Shown here: positions 14,073-21,673 of the stretch, in pieces | How positions within the stretch are numbered: position 1 is the first letter of the stretch | Layout: each line of letters opens with the position of its first letter | Program-made: the position numbers and the translations under genes | Assembly: GCA_964609975.1 (NCBI GenBank) | Contig: CAZSTR010000018.1 | Coordinates: 1 to 28,777 of the forward strand | DNA length: 28,777 bases | Source: UBA5905 sp964609975 | GTDB taxonomy: Bacteria; Bacillota; Clostridia; Oscillospirales; Acutalibacteraceae | Reading direction: 5' to 3' | Notes under the pieces: model-generated | What the model saw: the letters and a program-made list of their open reading frames with translations, nothing else | The model's database searches: none | Told to the model about the DNA's origin: nothing

Positions 14073-15248
14073 TTGGATACGATTCGAATTGGCATCATCG
14101 GGGTGGGGAACATGGGCTCGGCTCATGCGGCCTGTATCGCTGCCGGTGAGGTGGACGGGCTGACGCTGGGCGCGCTGTGCGATTCCTCGCCCCGGCGCCG
14201 CCAGACCCTGGCGCAGAAATATTCGACGCTCCCTATATTCGAGGATGCGGAGGAGCTTTTCTCTTCCGGTTTGTGCGATGCGGTGATTGTGTCCGTGCCC
14301 CATCCCCTTCATGCGCAGCTGGCCATGGCTGCTTTTCGCCATGGGCTTCATGTTCTGGTGGAGAAGCCGGTGGATGTTGCAATTTCCCAGGCGCGGCGGC
14401 TCAACGAGGCGGCGGAAAAATCCGGGAAGGTGTTCGCCATCATGTTCAATCAGCGCACCAACCCCCTTTTCGCCCAGGCGCGTCAGATTGTGCACAGTGG
14501 TCAGCTGGGCGAATTGCGCCGGACGGCTTGGATTATCACCAACTGGTTTCGCACCCAGCACTATTATGACTCCGGAGATTGGCGGGCCACCTGGGCGGGA
14601 GAGGGCGGCGGTGTGCTGCTCAACCAGGCGCCCCATAATCTGGATTTGTGGCAGTGGATTTGCGGAATGCCGGAAAGCGTCACCGCCTATTGCGGCGAAG
14701 GAAAATATCACCGCATCGAGGTGGAGGACGAGGCCACGCTTTTCACCCGTTATGCCAACGGCGCCACCGGCCTTTTCGTCACCTCCACCGGGGAATATCC
14801 CGGAACGAACCGGCTGGAAATCGTCGGAGATCGGGGACGTCTGGTTTTGGAAAGCGGGACGCTGACCTGGGACAGACTGACGGCGTCTGTGGACGAAGCC
14901 ATCCGCACCTCTGAAAACGGCTTCGCCCAGCTGGAAACGGAAACGCTTGTTTTCAAGCAGGAGACGCCGGAAACCGCCCATCGGGGGATTTTGCAGAATT
15001 TTGCCGATGGGATGCGGTTGGGAACGCCCCTGCTTTCCCCCGGCGTGGAGGGGATTCATGAGCTGTCCCTGTCCAACGCGGCCTATCTTTCTCAATGGAG
15101 TGGAAACACGCCGGTTTCTTTGCCTTTGGACGAGGAACGGTTCGACGCCCTTTTGCGGGAGCGGGTACAGCGCTCTTCCTTTACGGCGGAAAGTCCGGAG
15201 CGCGCCTGCGACGGGACATATTTGCCCCGCTGGCAGGTGCGTTGGTGA
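14073..15248 (+). CDS. Gfo/Idh/MocA family oxidoreductase, copy 2
   Basis: The 391-residue paralogue of the gene before it has GIIGVGNMGS near the N-terminus, VLVEKPVD with the EKP motif, and EGGGVLLNQAPHNLDLWQW with the conserved His. The two proteins are collinear and share long blocks, including a 34-bp identical DNA stretch, so this is a tandem duplication. The start is uncertain. The TTG at 14073 has AAAGG/GGCGG upstream and gives an N-terminus aligned with copy 1, whereas the ATG at 14028 overlaps copy 1 and lacks an RBS. Divergence outside the shared blocks suggests two substrates or opposite directions in one pathway. Confidence 0.9.
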   Translation: MDTIRIGIIGVGNMGSAHAACIAAGEVDGLTLGALCDSSPRRRQTLAQKYSTLPIFEDAEELFSSGLCDAVIVSVPHPLHAQLAMAAFRHGLHVLVEKPVDVAISQARRLNEAAEKSGKVFAIMFNQRTNPLFAQARQIVHSGQLGELRRTAWIITNWFRTQHYYDSGDWRATWAGEGGGVLLNQAPHNLDLWQWICGMPESVTAYCGEGKYHRIEVEDEATLFTRYANGATGLFVTSTGEYPGTNRLEIVGDRGRLVLESGTLTWDRLTASVDEAIRTSENGFAQLETETLVFKQETPETAHRGILQNFADGMRLGTPLLSPGVEGIHELSLSNAAYLSQWSGNTPVSLPLDEERFDALLRERVQRSSFTAESPERACDGTYLPRWQVRW

Positions 15249-15281
15249 GTGCGCAGAAAAACGAACGGAGGAAAAAGCTTG

Positions 15282-17078
15282 ATGGAATATCATTTCGAAA
15301 ACGGAGAGATTGTCACCGAGGGGGCGGTGTATGAGCCGGTTCCCTATGATGTCGCCAACCGGGTTGCCAGCGCCCGCTTCAACGGAAAGGGCGGCGTGGA
15401 CTATTTCGCGGTGGCGGATGGTGCACTCTTTTCGGCGCCAATTCGGTATATGAATTTGGCCTATAACGGAGAAATTCAGTCGCCCTTGCTTTCGAAGCGG
15501 GTATGTATGCTGGGGCGTCGGCAAACGGTGACGGTGGATTTGAAAACGGCGACGCTGACGGTGGAGCATTATCTGGACGAGGCGCTGAGTGGCGTGTTTT
15601 CCGTTTATCGGCTGACCGCCGCCGGGGCGGAGGATACGCTGGACATCGGGCTGAACGGCGACTTTTTCCGAGATCTTGCGGTGCAGGAGGCGTGGGCGCT
15701 GGAGGGTGCAGACAAAAGCTTCGGCGCTAGCGGCGAGATACGCTATTGTCCGGAAAATGGGGCGGTGTATTTTCGTCTGACGGCTCAAACGCCTATGTTG
15801 TATACGGTGATGGCCTTCGGCGATGAAGAACAGCGGACGGTCTGTCGGGCAGCGGATTTTTCCGCGGTGCGGACGGCGGCGCTGTCGGCGGTGCAGACGG
15901 TGGCTGTGCCGGAGAATTTGAGCGAAGCGGAGAAGGCGCTGTTCTGCTCCTCCTTTTGGTGTGCGCTGGAAAATTACAAAGAAAAGGGCGCTTATAAGGG
16001 CTTCATGGCCGGCTGTCGCTATCTGTCCCCCATGCGCACTTATTATCGGGATTCCTATTATACAGTTCTGCCCATGTATCACGCCCATGCGGACAAGGTG
16101 AAAAACCAGATTCTCACGCTGGCGCGCGGCATCGGGGCGGACGGCACCTGCCCCTCGGCGGTAAAAAGCGACTGGACTGACTGGTGGGGCGATCACTATG
16201 ACAGCCCATCCTTCTTCGCGATGATGGTGTATGACTATATCCGCTATACTGGCGAGCTGTCGCTGGCGGACATGGCCGTGGGAGAGGGAACGGTGCTGGA
16301 AAAGGCCGTTCAGGCGGTGGAGCATCTCGCCTGCTATGCGGATGACACCGGCCTGCTGTATAAGGCAGGGCGGTATAACCAGCGGGACTGGGCGGATGAG
16401 GTGAGCCGTTATGGCTATGTGACCTATGACCAGGTGCTGTATGCCCGCGCGCTGTATAGCATTGCGCAGATTTATCGGCGAAAGGGAAACACGATGGAGC
16501 ATCGCCGCTGGATGAGCCGCTTCGAGGCGGTGAAGAAAGCCGTCAACGATTGGCTGTGGGATGAGGAAAAGGGCTATTTCGTCAACTTCAAAAATGAGGA
16601 CTATGTGGAGGATAACTGCTCCATCGACACCGTGCTCGCGGCGCTTTTTCATATCGCCGACGAAAAACGGGCGCGACGGATGCTTCGCCGGATGGAGGAG
16701 CTTTTAGAAACCCCCGCTAACGGGGTGGAGATCCCCTTCGGGAGTATGTGCGTGTATCCCTTCTATAAAAAGCTGGACGCGGCGCGGAACAAGTCTACCC
16801 AATGCTTCGATTATCACAACGGAGCCAACTGGCCCTATTTGTCGGCCATGTATGCGCTTGCCAAGCGGCAATACGGCATGGAATGGCGTTCTCTGCTGAC
16901 CGTCCCCTTTACCTATAATCTCCAAAAGGGGAACTATACGCCGATTGAATATTTTTCGCCCTATTGTCCGGATGGCTCCTTGCTGCAGGCCTGGTCCGGC
17001 GTGACGGCCTTTGTTCTGGACGAGGCCATCAGCGCCCGGTTTTTCGAGGAGGAGCCGGAGGGAGCACAGACACTCTGA
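15282..17078 (+). CDS. Predicted (alpha/alpha)6 barrel glycosidase, family not recognised
   Basis: The protein of about 598 residues appears to have an N-terminal beta-sandwich (about 1-215) and a C-terminal six-hairpin toroid. Helical, acid-rich blocks resembling inverting glycosidases include MRTYYRDSYYTVLPMYHAHADKV, SDWTDWWGDHYDSPSFFAMMVYDYI, YNQRDWADEV..YVTYDQVLYARALYSIA, WDEEKGYF and CFDYHNGANWPYLSAMYALA. It resembles the amylo-1,6-glucosidase/rhamnosidase superfamily in general style, but I cannot name a family or substrate. The ATG at 15282 has GGAGG 10 nt upstream; a TTG at 15279 is possible. It is the last gene of the operon and lacks a signal peptide, so it should act on imported oligosaccharide or glycoside. 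Confidence 0.75.
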   Translation: MEYHFENGEIVTEGAVYEPVPYDVANRVASARFNGKGGVDYFAVADGALFSAPIRYMNLAYNGEIQSPLLSKRVCMLGRRQTVTVDLKTATLTVEHYLDEALSGVFSVYRLTAAGAEDTLDIGLNGDFFRDLAVQEAWALEGADKSFGASGEIRYCPENGAVYFRLTAQTPMLYTVMAFGDEEQRTVCRAADFSAVRTAALSAVQTVAVPENLSEAEKALFCSSFWCALENYKEKGAYKGFMAGCRYLSPMRTYYRDSYYTVLPMYHAHADKVKNQILTLARGIGADGTCPSAVKSDWTDWWGDHYDSPSFFAMMVYDYIRYTGELSLADMAVGEGTVLEKAVQAVEHLACYADDTGLLYKAGRYNQRDWADEVSRYGYVTYDQVLYARALYSIAQIYRRKGNTMEHRRWMSRFEAVKKAVNDWLWDEEKGYFVNFKNEDYVEDNCSIDTVLAALFHIADEKRARRMLRRMEELLETPANGVEIPFGSMCVYPFYKKLDAARNKSTQCFDYHNGANWPYLSAMYALAKRQYGMEWRSLLTVPFTYNLQKGNYTPIEYFSPYCPDGSLLQAWSGVTAFVLDEAISARFFEEEPEGAQTL

Positions 17079-17100
17079 AAAACGCGCGATTGGGACGAAG

Positions 17101-17130
17101 GGGAAAGCCGACGGCTTTTTCCCATTTTTT
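17101..17130 (+). terminator. Probable terminator of the glycoside operon
   Basis: A GC-containing stem (AAAGC/GCTTT, widened by GGG/CCC pairs with two unpaired T) with loop CGACG begins 22 nt after the last stop codon. T-rich sequence follows, interrupted by CCC. An alternative longer pairing (GGACGAA 17093-17099 with TTCGTCC 17149-17155) is possible. Confidence 0.5.
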
Positions 17131-17150
17131 CCCACTTTTTCCCGCTTTTT
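17121..17150. repeat. Three phased decamers, CCC-R/Y-TTTTT
   Basis: Three consecutive 10-bp units begin at 17121, 17131 and 17141, each CCC followed by one or two bases and five or six T. The T-tracts are therefore in helical phase and end 24 nt before the -35 of the MATE promoter. Intrinsic bending or an UP-like role is possible. Confidence 0.6.
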
Positions 17151-17173
17151 CGTCCGCTTTTTTCGGGGCGGCG

Positions 17174-17202
17174 TTGATTTTCCCGGTGTTCTATGGTATA
17201 GT
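17174..17202 (+). promoter_or_regulatory. Promoter of the MATE gene
   Basis: TTGATT (17174-17179) and TATAGT (17197-17202) are separated by 17 nt, and the start codon at 17254 lies about 50 nt beyond. This makes the MATE gene a separate transcription unit from the upstream operon. Confidence 0.75.
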
Positions 17203-17253
17203 GAAAGGCCGATGGGCGTTGCTTGCCCGAAAATATTCCGCGGAGGAACCGAT

Positions 17254-18678
17254 ATGCTGTTGACAAAGGATAAACAATTTTACCGCTCCCTGCTGGCGCT
17301 GGCAATTCCGATGATTTTGCAAAATCTAGTGACCTATTCGGTGGGGCTGGCGGACAATTTGATGATTGGCTCGTTGGGAGACGCGGCCGTCTCCGGCGTG
17401 TATATGGGAAACCAGCTGCAAACGGTGCTGCAGGTGCTGATGGGCGGCATCGAGGCGGGAATTCTGTTGTTGTCCGCCCAATATTGGGGACAGAGAAGCA
17501 CCCAACAGGTGCGCCGAGTGGTGGCGGTGGGGGCGCTGTTCGCGTTGGCCTTCGGCCTGCTGCTGTCGGTGCTGTGCATCGCCTTTCCGGAGCCGATTTT
17601 GCGCATTTTCACAAAGGAGCCGGCGGTGATTCGGGAGGGGATGGAATACCTGTCCTTTTCGGGCTATTCTTATGTGTTTTTCTGCATCACCCAGACGCTG
17701 ATCGCCGCCATGCGCAGTGTGGAGGTGGCGCGGGTTGGCCTGGCGGTTTCCCTCTGCTCCTTGGTGGTGGATGTGGCGCTCAATTATGTATTCATTTTCG
17801 GAAAGCTTGGCTGTTCGGCGATGGGTGTGCGGGGTGCGGCGCTGGCCACCCTCATCGCCCGCATTACCGAGGCGGTCATCATGGTGGTGTATACGCACCG
17901 CGTCGACAGGCGGCTGTGCTTCCGCTTTTCGGAGCTGTTGCATCCGGATGGCGGGATTTTGCGGGATTTCATCCGTTATGGAACGCCCCTGATGGCCGGC
18001 CAGCTGGTGTGGGGAACGAATCTGTTGGCCAACAGCATCATCCTCGGCCGCTTTTCCGAATCGGTGATTGCCGCTACCAGCGTGGCCAACACGGCTAACA
18101 ACCTGATGTATGTGGGGGTCAACGGGCTGGCTGCTGCGGTGGGGATTGTGATTGGAAAAACGGTTGGCTCCGGCCACCTGGACCGTATTCGGGAATATTC
18201 CCGCACGGTGCAGCTTCTGTTTCTATGCGTGGGGCTTCTCTCCGGCGGGATGCTGCTGGCAATTCGCTGGCCGCTGATTTCGCTGTATAGCATTTCCGGC
18301 GAAGCGGCCGCCTATGCCGGCCGGATGATTGGGGTGCTGGCGGTCACCACCATCGGCACCTGCTATCAATACCCCTGCCTCTTCGGGCTGGTGAAAAGCG
18401 GCGGTGATGTGCGCTTCGTGATGGTCAACGACACGGCGTTTGTGTTTTTCGTGGTGATTCCGGCGGCGGTGATCGCCTGCCTGTGCGGCGCGTCGCCGGT
18501 GGTGGTTTTTGCCTGTCTGAAGGTGGACCAGGTGCTGAAATGCATCCCTGCCTTTTTCAAAATCCGGCGCTATGACTGGATGAAAAACCTGACCCGCCCG
18601 TCTGAGACGGGCGCGGAAAAGGGGAATGAAAAATTTCTTGAAACCGGAGAAGGGTTCGTGTATAATAGAGGAAAATAG
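17254..18678 (+). CDS. MATE family efflux transporter
   Basis: The 474-residue membrane protein has about 12 hydrophobic segments. It shows the family start FYRSLLALAIPMILQNLVTYSVGLADNLMIGSLGDAAVSGV and its internal half-repeat near FIRYGTPLMAGQLVWGTNLLANSIILGRFSESVIAATSVANTANNLMYV. It should export drugs or metabolites by cation antiport. The ATG at 17254 has GGAGG 7 nt upstream; the open frame runs further left but only through the promoter. The last ~24 residues are encoded by a perfect hairpin (18595-18613) and by the holB promoter, and look like a low-complexity tail added by read-through of a former stop. Substrate unknown. Confidence 0.93.
   Translation: MLLTKDKQFYRSLLALAIPMILQNLVTYSVGLADNLMIGSLGDAAVSGVYMGNQLQTVLQVLMGGIEAGILLLSAQYWGQRSTQQVRRVVAVGALFALAFGLLLSVLCIAFPEPILRIFTKEPAVIREGMEYLSFSGYSYVFFCITQTLIAAMRSVEVARVGLAVSLCSLVVDVALNYVFIFGKLGCSAMGVRGAALATLIARITEAVIMVVYTHRVDRRLCFRFSELLHPDGGILRDFIRYGTPLMAGQLVWGTNLLANSIILGRFSESVIAATSVANTANNLMYVGVNGLAAAVGIVIGKTVGSGHLDRIREYSRTVQLLFLCVGLLSGGMLLAIRWPLISLYSISGEAAAYAGRMIGVLAVTTIGTCYQYPCLFGLVKSGGDVRFVMVNDTAFVFFVVIPAAVIACLCGASPVVVFACLKVDQVLKCIPAFFKIRRYDWMKNLTRPSETGAEKGNEKFLETGEGFVYNRGK
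18638..18666 (+). promoter_or_regulatory. Promoter of holB inside the MATE 3' end
   Basis: TTGAAA (18638-18643), a 17-nt spacer and a perfect TATAAT (18661-18666) lie within the last codons of the MATE gene. The expected start near 18673 gives a short leader before the holB ATG at 18698. Confidence 0.82.
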
Positions 18679-18697
18679 ACTTCTAGGAGGGGCGCGT

Positions 18698-19678
18698 ATG
18701 CAGTTTGGCGATTTTGCCGGGAACGCGGCGGCGAAGGCATGGCTTTCGGCGCAGGTGGATTCCGGTCGGATTCCGCAGGCGCTCCTCATCGAGGGCGCGC
18801 GGGGAAGCGGCCGGCGGACGCTGGCCATGCGGCTGGCGCGGGCGGCGGTTTGCGAGGCTGAGCCGCGGGGAAAGCGCCCTTGCGGCGTTTGCCCCGCCTG
18901 CCGAAAGTCGGTGCATCCGGACATCACGGTGTTCGGCGGCGACGGCCAGACGGTTTCAGTGGATGCGGTGCGCCAGCTTCGCCAGGAGGTCTTTGTGAAG
19001 CCTAACGAGGCCGTCAGCCGAATGCTTCTTCTGCTGGATGCGGAAACGATGACCTCGCAGGCGCAAAATGCGTTGTTGAAAATTTTGGAGGAGCCGCCGC
19101 CGGCGGTGCACTTCGTGCTTACCTGCGAGAGCCGGACACAGCTTCTCGAAACGGTGCGTTCCCGGTGCAGTGCCTTGAGCCTGCAGCCGGTTAGCTGGGA
19201 GGAGGCGTCGCCGATTTTGCGTCGCCGGCTGCCCCAGGCGGAGGAGGGAAAGCTGCGCCAGGCGCACAGCCTTTTCTCCGGCGCCATCGGCCAGATTCTC
19301 AATGGCATGGAGGATGGCGCGTTTCGCGAGGTGCTGGAGCTGACGCCTCTGTTCGCGCTGGCGATCACGGCGCCGGACGAGCTGGAGCTGTTGCGGCTGA
19401 CCGGCCGTCTTGAAAAGCAGAAGGAACGAACAGCGGGGGTGCTGGCCGGGCTTCAGCTGGTGTTCCGGGATGCGCTGGCGGTGCGCTGTGGCGCCGAGCG
19501 GATGGCTTCGACCGCCCCAGGGGAGGCGCGCCGTCTGGCGGCGGTCTTGCCGGAGAAACGGCTGGCCGCGCTGGAGGAAACGGTGCAACAGCTGCAACGA
19601 GCGTTGCACCAAAACATGAATCAAACACTGTTTTTGACGCGGTTTTGTGCCTGCCTGCGGCAGGCCGCCGGAGTATGA
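18698..19678 (+). CDS. holB: DNA polymerase III subunit delta' (HolB)
   Basis: The 326-residue clamp-loader subunit opens with FGDFAGNAAAKAWLSAQVDSGRIPQALLIEGARGSGRRTLA. The P-loop Lys is replaced (GARGSGRR), as is common in delta', which generally does not hydrolyse ATP. Four Cys at 52, 62, 65 and 68 (CEAEPRGKRPCGVCPACRK) form the usual zinc site. MTSQAQNALLKILEEPPPAVHFVLTCE and VRSRCSAL are family hallmarks, the latter near the sensor/arginine-finger region. The ATG at 18698 has AGGAGG 7 nt upstream. It is followed 25 nt later by ricT, a very common Firmicutes gene order. Confidence 0.95.
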   Translation: MQFGDFAGNAAAKAWLSAQVDSGRIPQALLIEGARGSGRRTLAMRLARAAVCEAEPRGKRPCGVCPACRKSVHPDITVFGGDGQTVSVDAVRQLRQEVFVKPNEAVSRMLLLLDAETMTSQAQNALLKILEEPPPAVHFVLTCESRTQLLETVRSRCSALSLQPVSWEEASPILRRRLPQAEEGKLRQAHSLFSGAIGQILNGMEDGAFREVLELTPLFALAITAPDELELLRLTGRLEKQKERTAGVLAGLQLVFRDALAVRCGAERMASTAPGEARRLAAVLPEKRLAALEETVQQLQRALHQNMNQTLFLTRFCACLRQAAGV

Positions 19679-19703
19679 GAAAGGCTGTGAAGGACGAATG
19701 GCA

Positions 19704-20630
19704 ATGAGCATTGGTGTGCGTTTTCGCGAAAACGGCAGAATTTATGATTTTGACCCGCGGGGGATGACCCTTCTTCCCGGCGAGCTGGTGGTTGTGGAAA
19801 CCGCTCGTGGCGCCGAATGTGGGCGCGTGGTTCGCTTGGGGCGGGAAGGAACGTCGGGCGGCGAGCGGGAGCTGCGACCGGTGCTGCGCCGGGCGGACGA
19901 CATCGACCGCCGTCGAAAAGAGGAAAACGAGGCGAAGGAGCGGGAGGCGATGCGCGTTTGTCAGGAGCGCATTGAGGCGCACCATCTGGATATGAAGCTG
20001 GTGGATGCGGAATATACCTTCGACGGGTCGAAGATTTTGTTCAATTTCACCGCCGAGGGGCGGGTGGATTTTCGCAGCCTGGTGAAGGATTTGGCCGGGG
20101 TGTTTCATGCGCGCATCGAGCTGCATCAGATCGGCGTGCGGGATGAGGCGAAAAAGCTGGGCGGCGTGGGAATTTGCGGCCAGCCCTTCTGCTGCTCCCG
20201 GTTTTTGCGGGAGTTTCAGCCGGTGTCCATCAAAATGGCGAAGGAGCAGGGGCTGTCGCTGAACCCCACGAAGATTTCCGGCTCCTGCGGTCGCCTGATG
20301 TGCTGCTTGAAGTATGAGCAAGATGTGTATGAGGAGCTGTGCAAGCTCACCCCGCGGGTGGGGGCGACCGTCATGACGCCGGAGGGAAAGGGCGTTGTGA
20401 CCGAGAGTGCCGTGCTCACCGGGAAAATCAAGGTGCGGCTGGAAAGCGCGCCGGATGTGCCGGCGGTGGAGATGAATCGGGAGGATGTGCAGGTGGTGCG
20501 CGGCGGGAAGCCCGGCGCGGGCGGCGAGACAGGCGCTGCTCCGGCGGCGAAGAAAAACGCCGGCTCCCGGCAGACCCCGAAGAGCGGCGCGCGTCCGAAC
20601 CAAAACAGTGACAAGGAGAGCGGCCGGTGA
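19704..20630 (+). CDS. ricT: RicT/YaaT, PSP1-domain regulator of mRNA processing
   Basis: The product of about 308 residues is the PSP1-family protein that, with RicA and RicF, forms an iron-sulfur complex controlling RNase Y mRNA maturation and affecting sporulation, competence and biofilm in Bacillus. The core runs from SIGVRFRENGRIYDFDP to KYEQDVYEEL. Cysteines at 158, 163, 164, 195, 200 and 201 (GICGQPFCC, GSCGRLMCC) are the expected cluster ligands. The last ~45 residues are a basic, low-complexity tail (PGAGGETGAAPAAKKNAG...). ATG 19704 is preferred for spacing from AAGGA; ATG 19698 is the alternative. Co-transcribed with holB. Confidence 0.93.
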   Translation: MSIGVRFRENGRIYDFDPRGMTLLPGELVVVETARGAECGRVVRLGREGTSGGERELRPVLRRADDIDRRRKEENEAKEREAMRVCQERIEAHHLDMKLVDAEYTFDGSKILFNFTAEGRVDFRSLVKDLAGVFHARIELHQIGVRDEAKKLGGVGICGQPFCCSRFLREFQPVSIKMAKEQGLSLNPTKISGSCGRLMCCLKYEQDVYEELCKLTPRVGATVMTPEGKGVVTESAVLTGKIKVRLESAPDVPAVEMNREDVQVVRGGKPGAGGETGAAPAAKKNAGSRQTPKSGARPNQNSDKESGR

Positions 20631-20677
20631 TCGAGAGTCCCGACAAAAGCTCCGGCGCGAAAAAAGGAGTGTGTTTT

Positions 20678-21556
20678 ATGATTTATATTCTGGAAAATGA
20701 GCGGCTGAAGGTGAAGATCAGCAGCATGGGCGCAGAGCTCCAGTCGATTCGCCGCCTGGATGGAGATTTTGAATACCTTTGGCAGGGGGATGCGCAATAT
20801 TGGTCCGGCCGTGCCACGAATCTTTTCCCATTCTGCGGACGGAATGTGAACGGAGAATATGCCTATTCCGGTGAGATCTATGAAATGCCTCTGCATGGCT
20901 TCGCCCGACAGATGGAATGGAGCGTCGTGCGCCAGAAAACGCAAACTCTCACTCTTCAGCTGAAGGATAGCTCCGAGACGCTGGCGCGATATCCCTTCCA
21001 TTTTGCCATCGAAGTCACCTACGCTTTGCAGGAAAATGCGCTGTCGGTTTCGCTGGCGGTGCATAACCGGGACGAAAAAGAGCTTCTGTTTTCGCTGGGC
21101 GGGCATCCGGGCTTCCGGCTTCCGCTGTCGCCGGAGGAGACCTTCGAAGACTATGCGCTGGTCTTCGACGCCCCCTGTGCGCCCAGCCGTCTGGGACTGA
21201 CCGATGCTGGTCTTTTTTCTGGCGTGTGGGAGAAGTTTTCGCTGGAGGATGGGCGGCGACTGCCCCTGTGCCGGGAACTGTTTGACCGGGATGCGATTTT
21301 TTTGAAGGACACGCCCGGCGGCGTGACGCTTTGCTCGGAAAAGGGAAAGCATAGCGTGCGCATGGAGTATACAGACTTCCCCTTCATCGGCTTTTGGCAG
21401 CCTGATCATTCCGATGCCCCTTTCCTATGCCTGGAGCCGTGGAACGGTCTGCCGGCCCTGGACGGCGCGGTCAATCGGCTGGAGGAAAAGCCGGAAACCC
21501 GGCGGCTGGCGGCGGGGGACAGCTTCCGCTGTGGCTATACTCTGTCCTTCACATGA
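20678..21556 (+). CDS. Aldose 1-epimerase family protein (LacX-like)
   Basis: The 292-residue beta-sandwich protein has mutarotase signatures: WSGRATNLFPFCGRN, LHGFARQMEW with a conserved His, LFSLGGHPGFRLPL with the second catalytic His, and FLCLEPWNGLP with the catalytic Glu. It likely interconverts anomers of a free or phosphorylated hexose in the cytoplasm. The ATG at 20678 has AAAAAAGGAG upstream with 8 nt spacing; a longer in-frame start would overlap the ricT end. It probably shares the holB-ricT transcript, 47 nt after ricT. Closest in type to the LacX/GalM-like group of Firmicutes; exact sugar unknown. Confidence 0.9.
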   Translation: MIYILENERLKVKISSMGAELQSIRRLDGDFEYLWQGDAQYWSGRATNLFPFCGRNVNGEYAYSGEIYEMPLHGFARQMEWSVVRQKTQTLTLQLKDSSETLARYPFHFAIEVTYALQENALSVSLAVHNRDEKELLFSLGGHPGFRLPLSPEETFEDYALVFDAPCAPSRLGLTDAGLFSGVWEKFSLEDGRRLPLCRELFDRDAIFLKDTPGGVTLCSEKGKHSVRMEYTDFPFIGFWQPDHSDAPFLCLEPWNGLPALDGAVNRLEEKPETRRLAAGDSFRCGYTLSFT

Positions 21557-21581
21557 TTTTTTTGTGCGAAAAGCGCTGTGT

Positions 21582-21623
21582 GCCCCGGATGCCTGTGCGG
21601 TGTTCGGGGCGTTCTTGCTTTTT
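21582..21623 (+). terminator. Weak possible terminator after the epimerase gene
   Basis: GCCCCG (21582-21587) pairs with CGGGGC (21605-21610) around a 17-nt loop and is followed by a T-rich stretch ending at 21623. The large loop and mixed tract make it weak, and it overlaps the next promoter's -35. Confidence 0.35.
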
Positions 21624-21643
21624 GAAGGGGCGCATAGTATAAA
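21615..21643 (+). promoter_or_regulatory. Promoter of the 38-residue ORF
   Basis: TTGCTT (21615-21620), 17 nt, then TATAAA (21638-21643). A start near 21650 leaves a leader of about 24 nt containing GAGGAGG before the ATG at 21674. Confidence 0.55.
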
Positions 21644-21673
21644 ATGCGAGAAAGTGCGAGGAGGCGAGAAAAT

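Noticed and set aside
13797..16652. A 951-codon minus-strand open frame
   Set aside because: It lies antisense to two Gfo/Idh genes and the glycosidase. Its translation is low-complexity, rich in His, Arg and Gln, with no recognisable domain, as expected from the complement of GC-rich codons.
17121..17150. CRISPR-like array
   Set aside because: The units are 10 bp with no spacers, and no cas genes occur in the window.
18698..19678. holB as a damaged gene because the P-loop Lys is missing
   Set aside because: Loss of a functional Walker A is common in delta' subunits, and the zinc site and all other motifs are intact.
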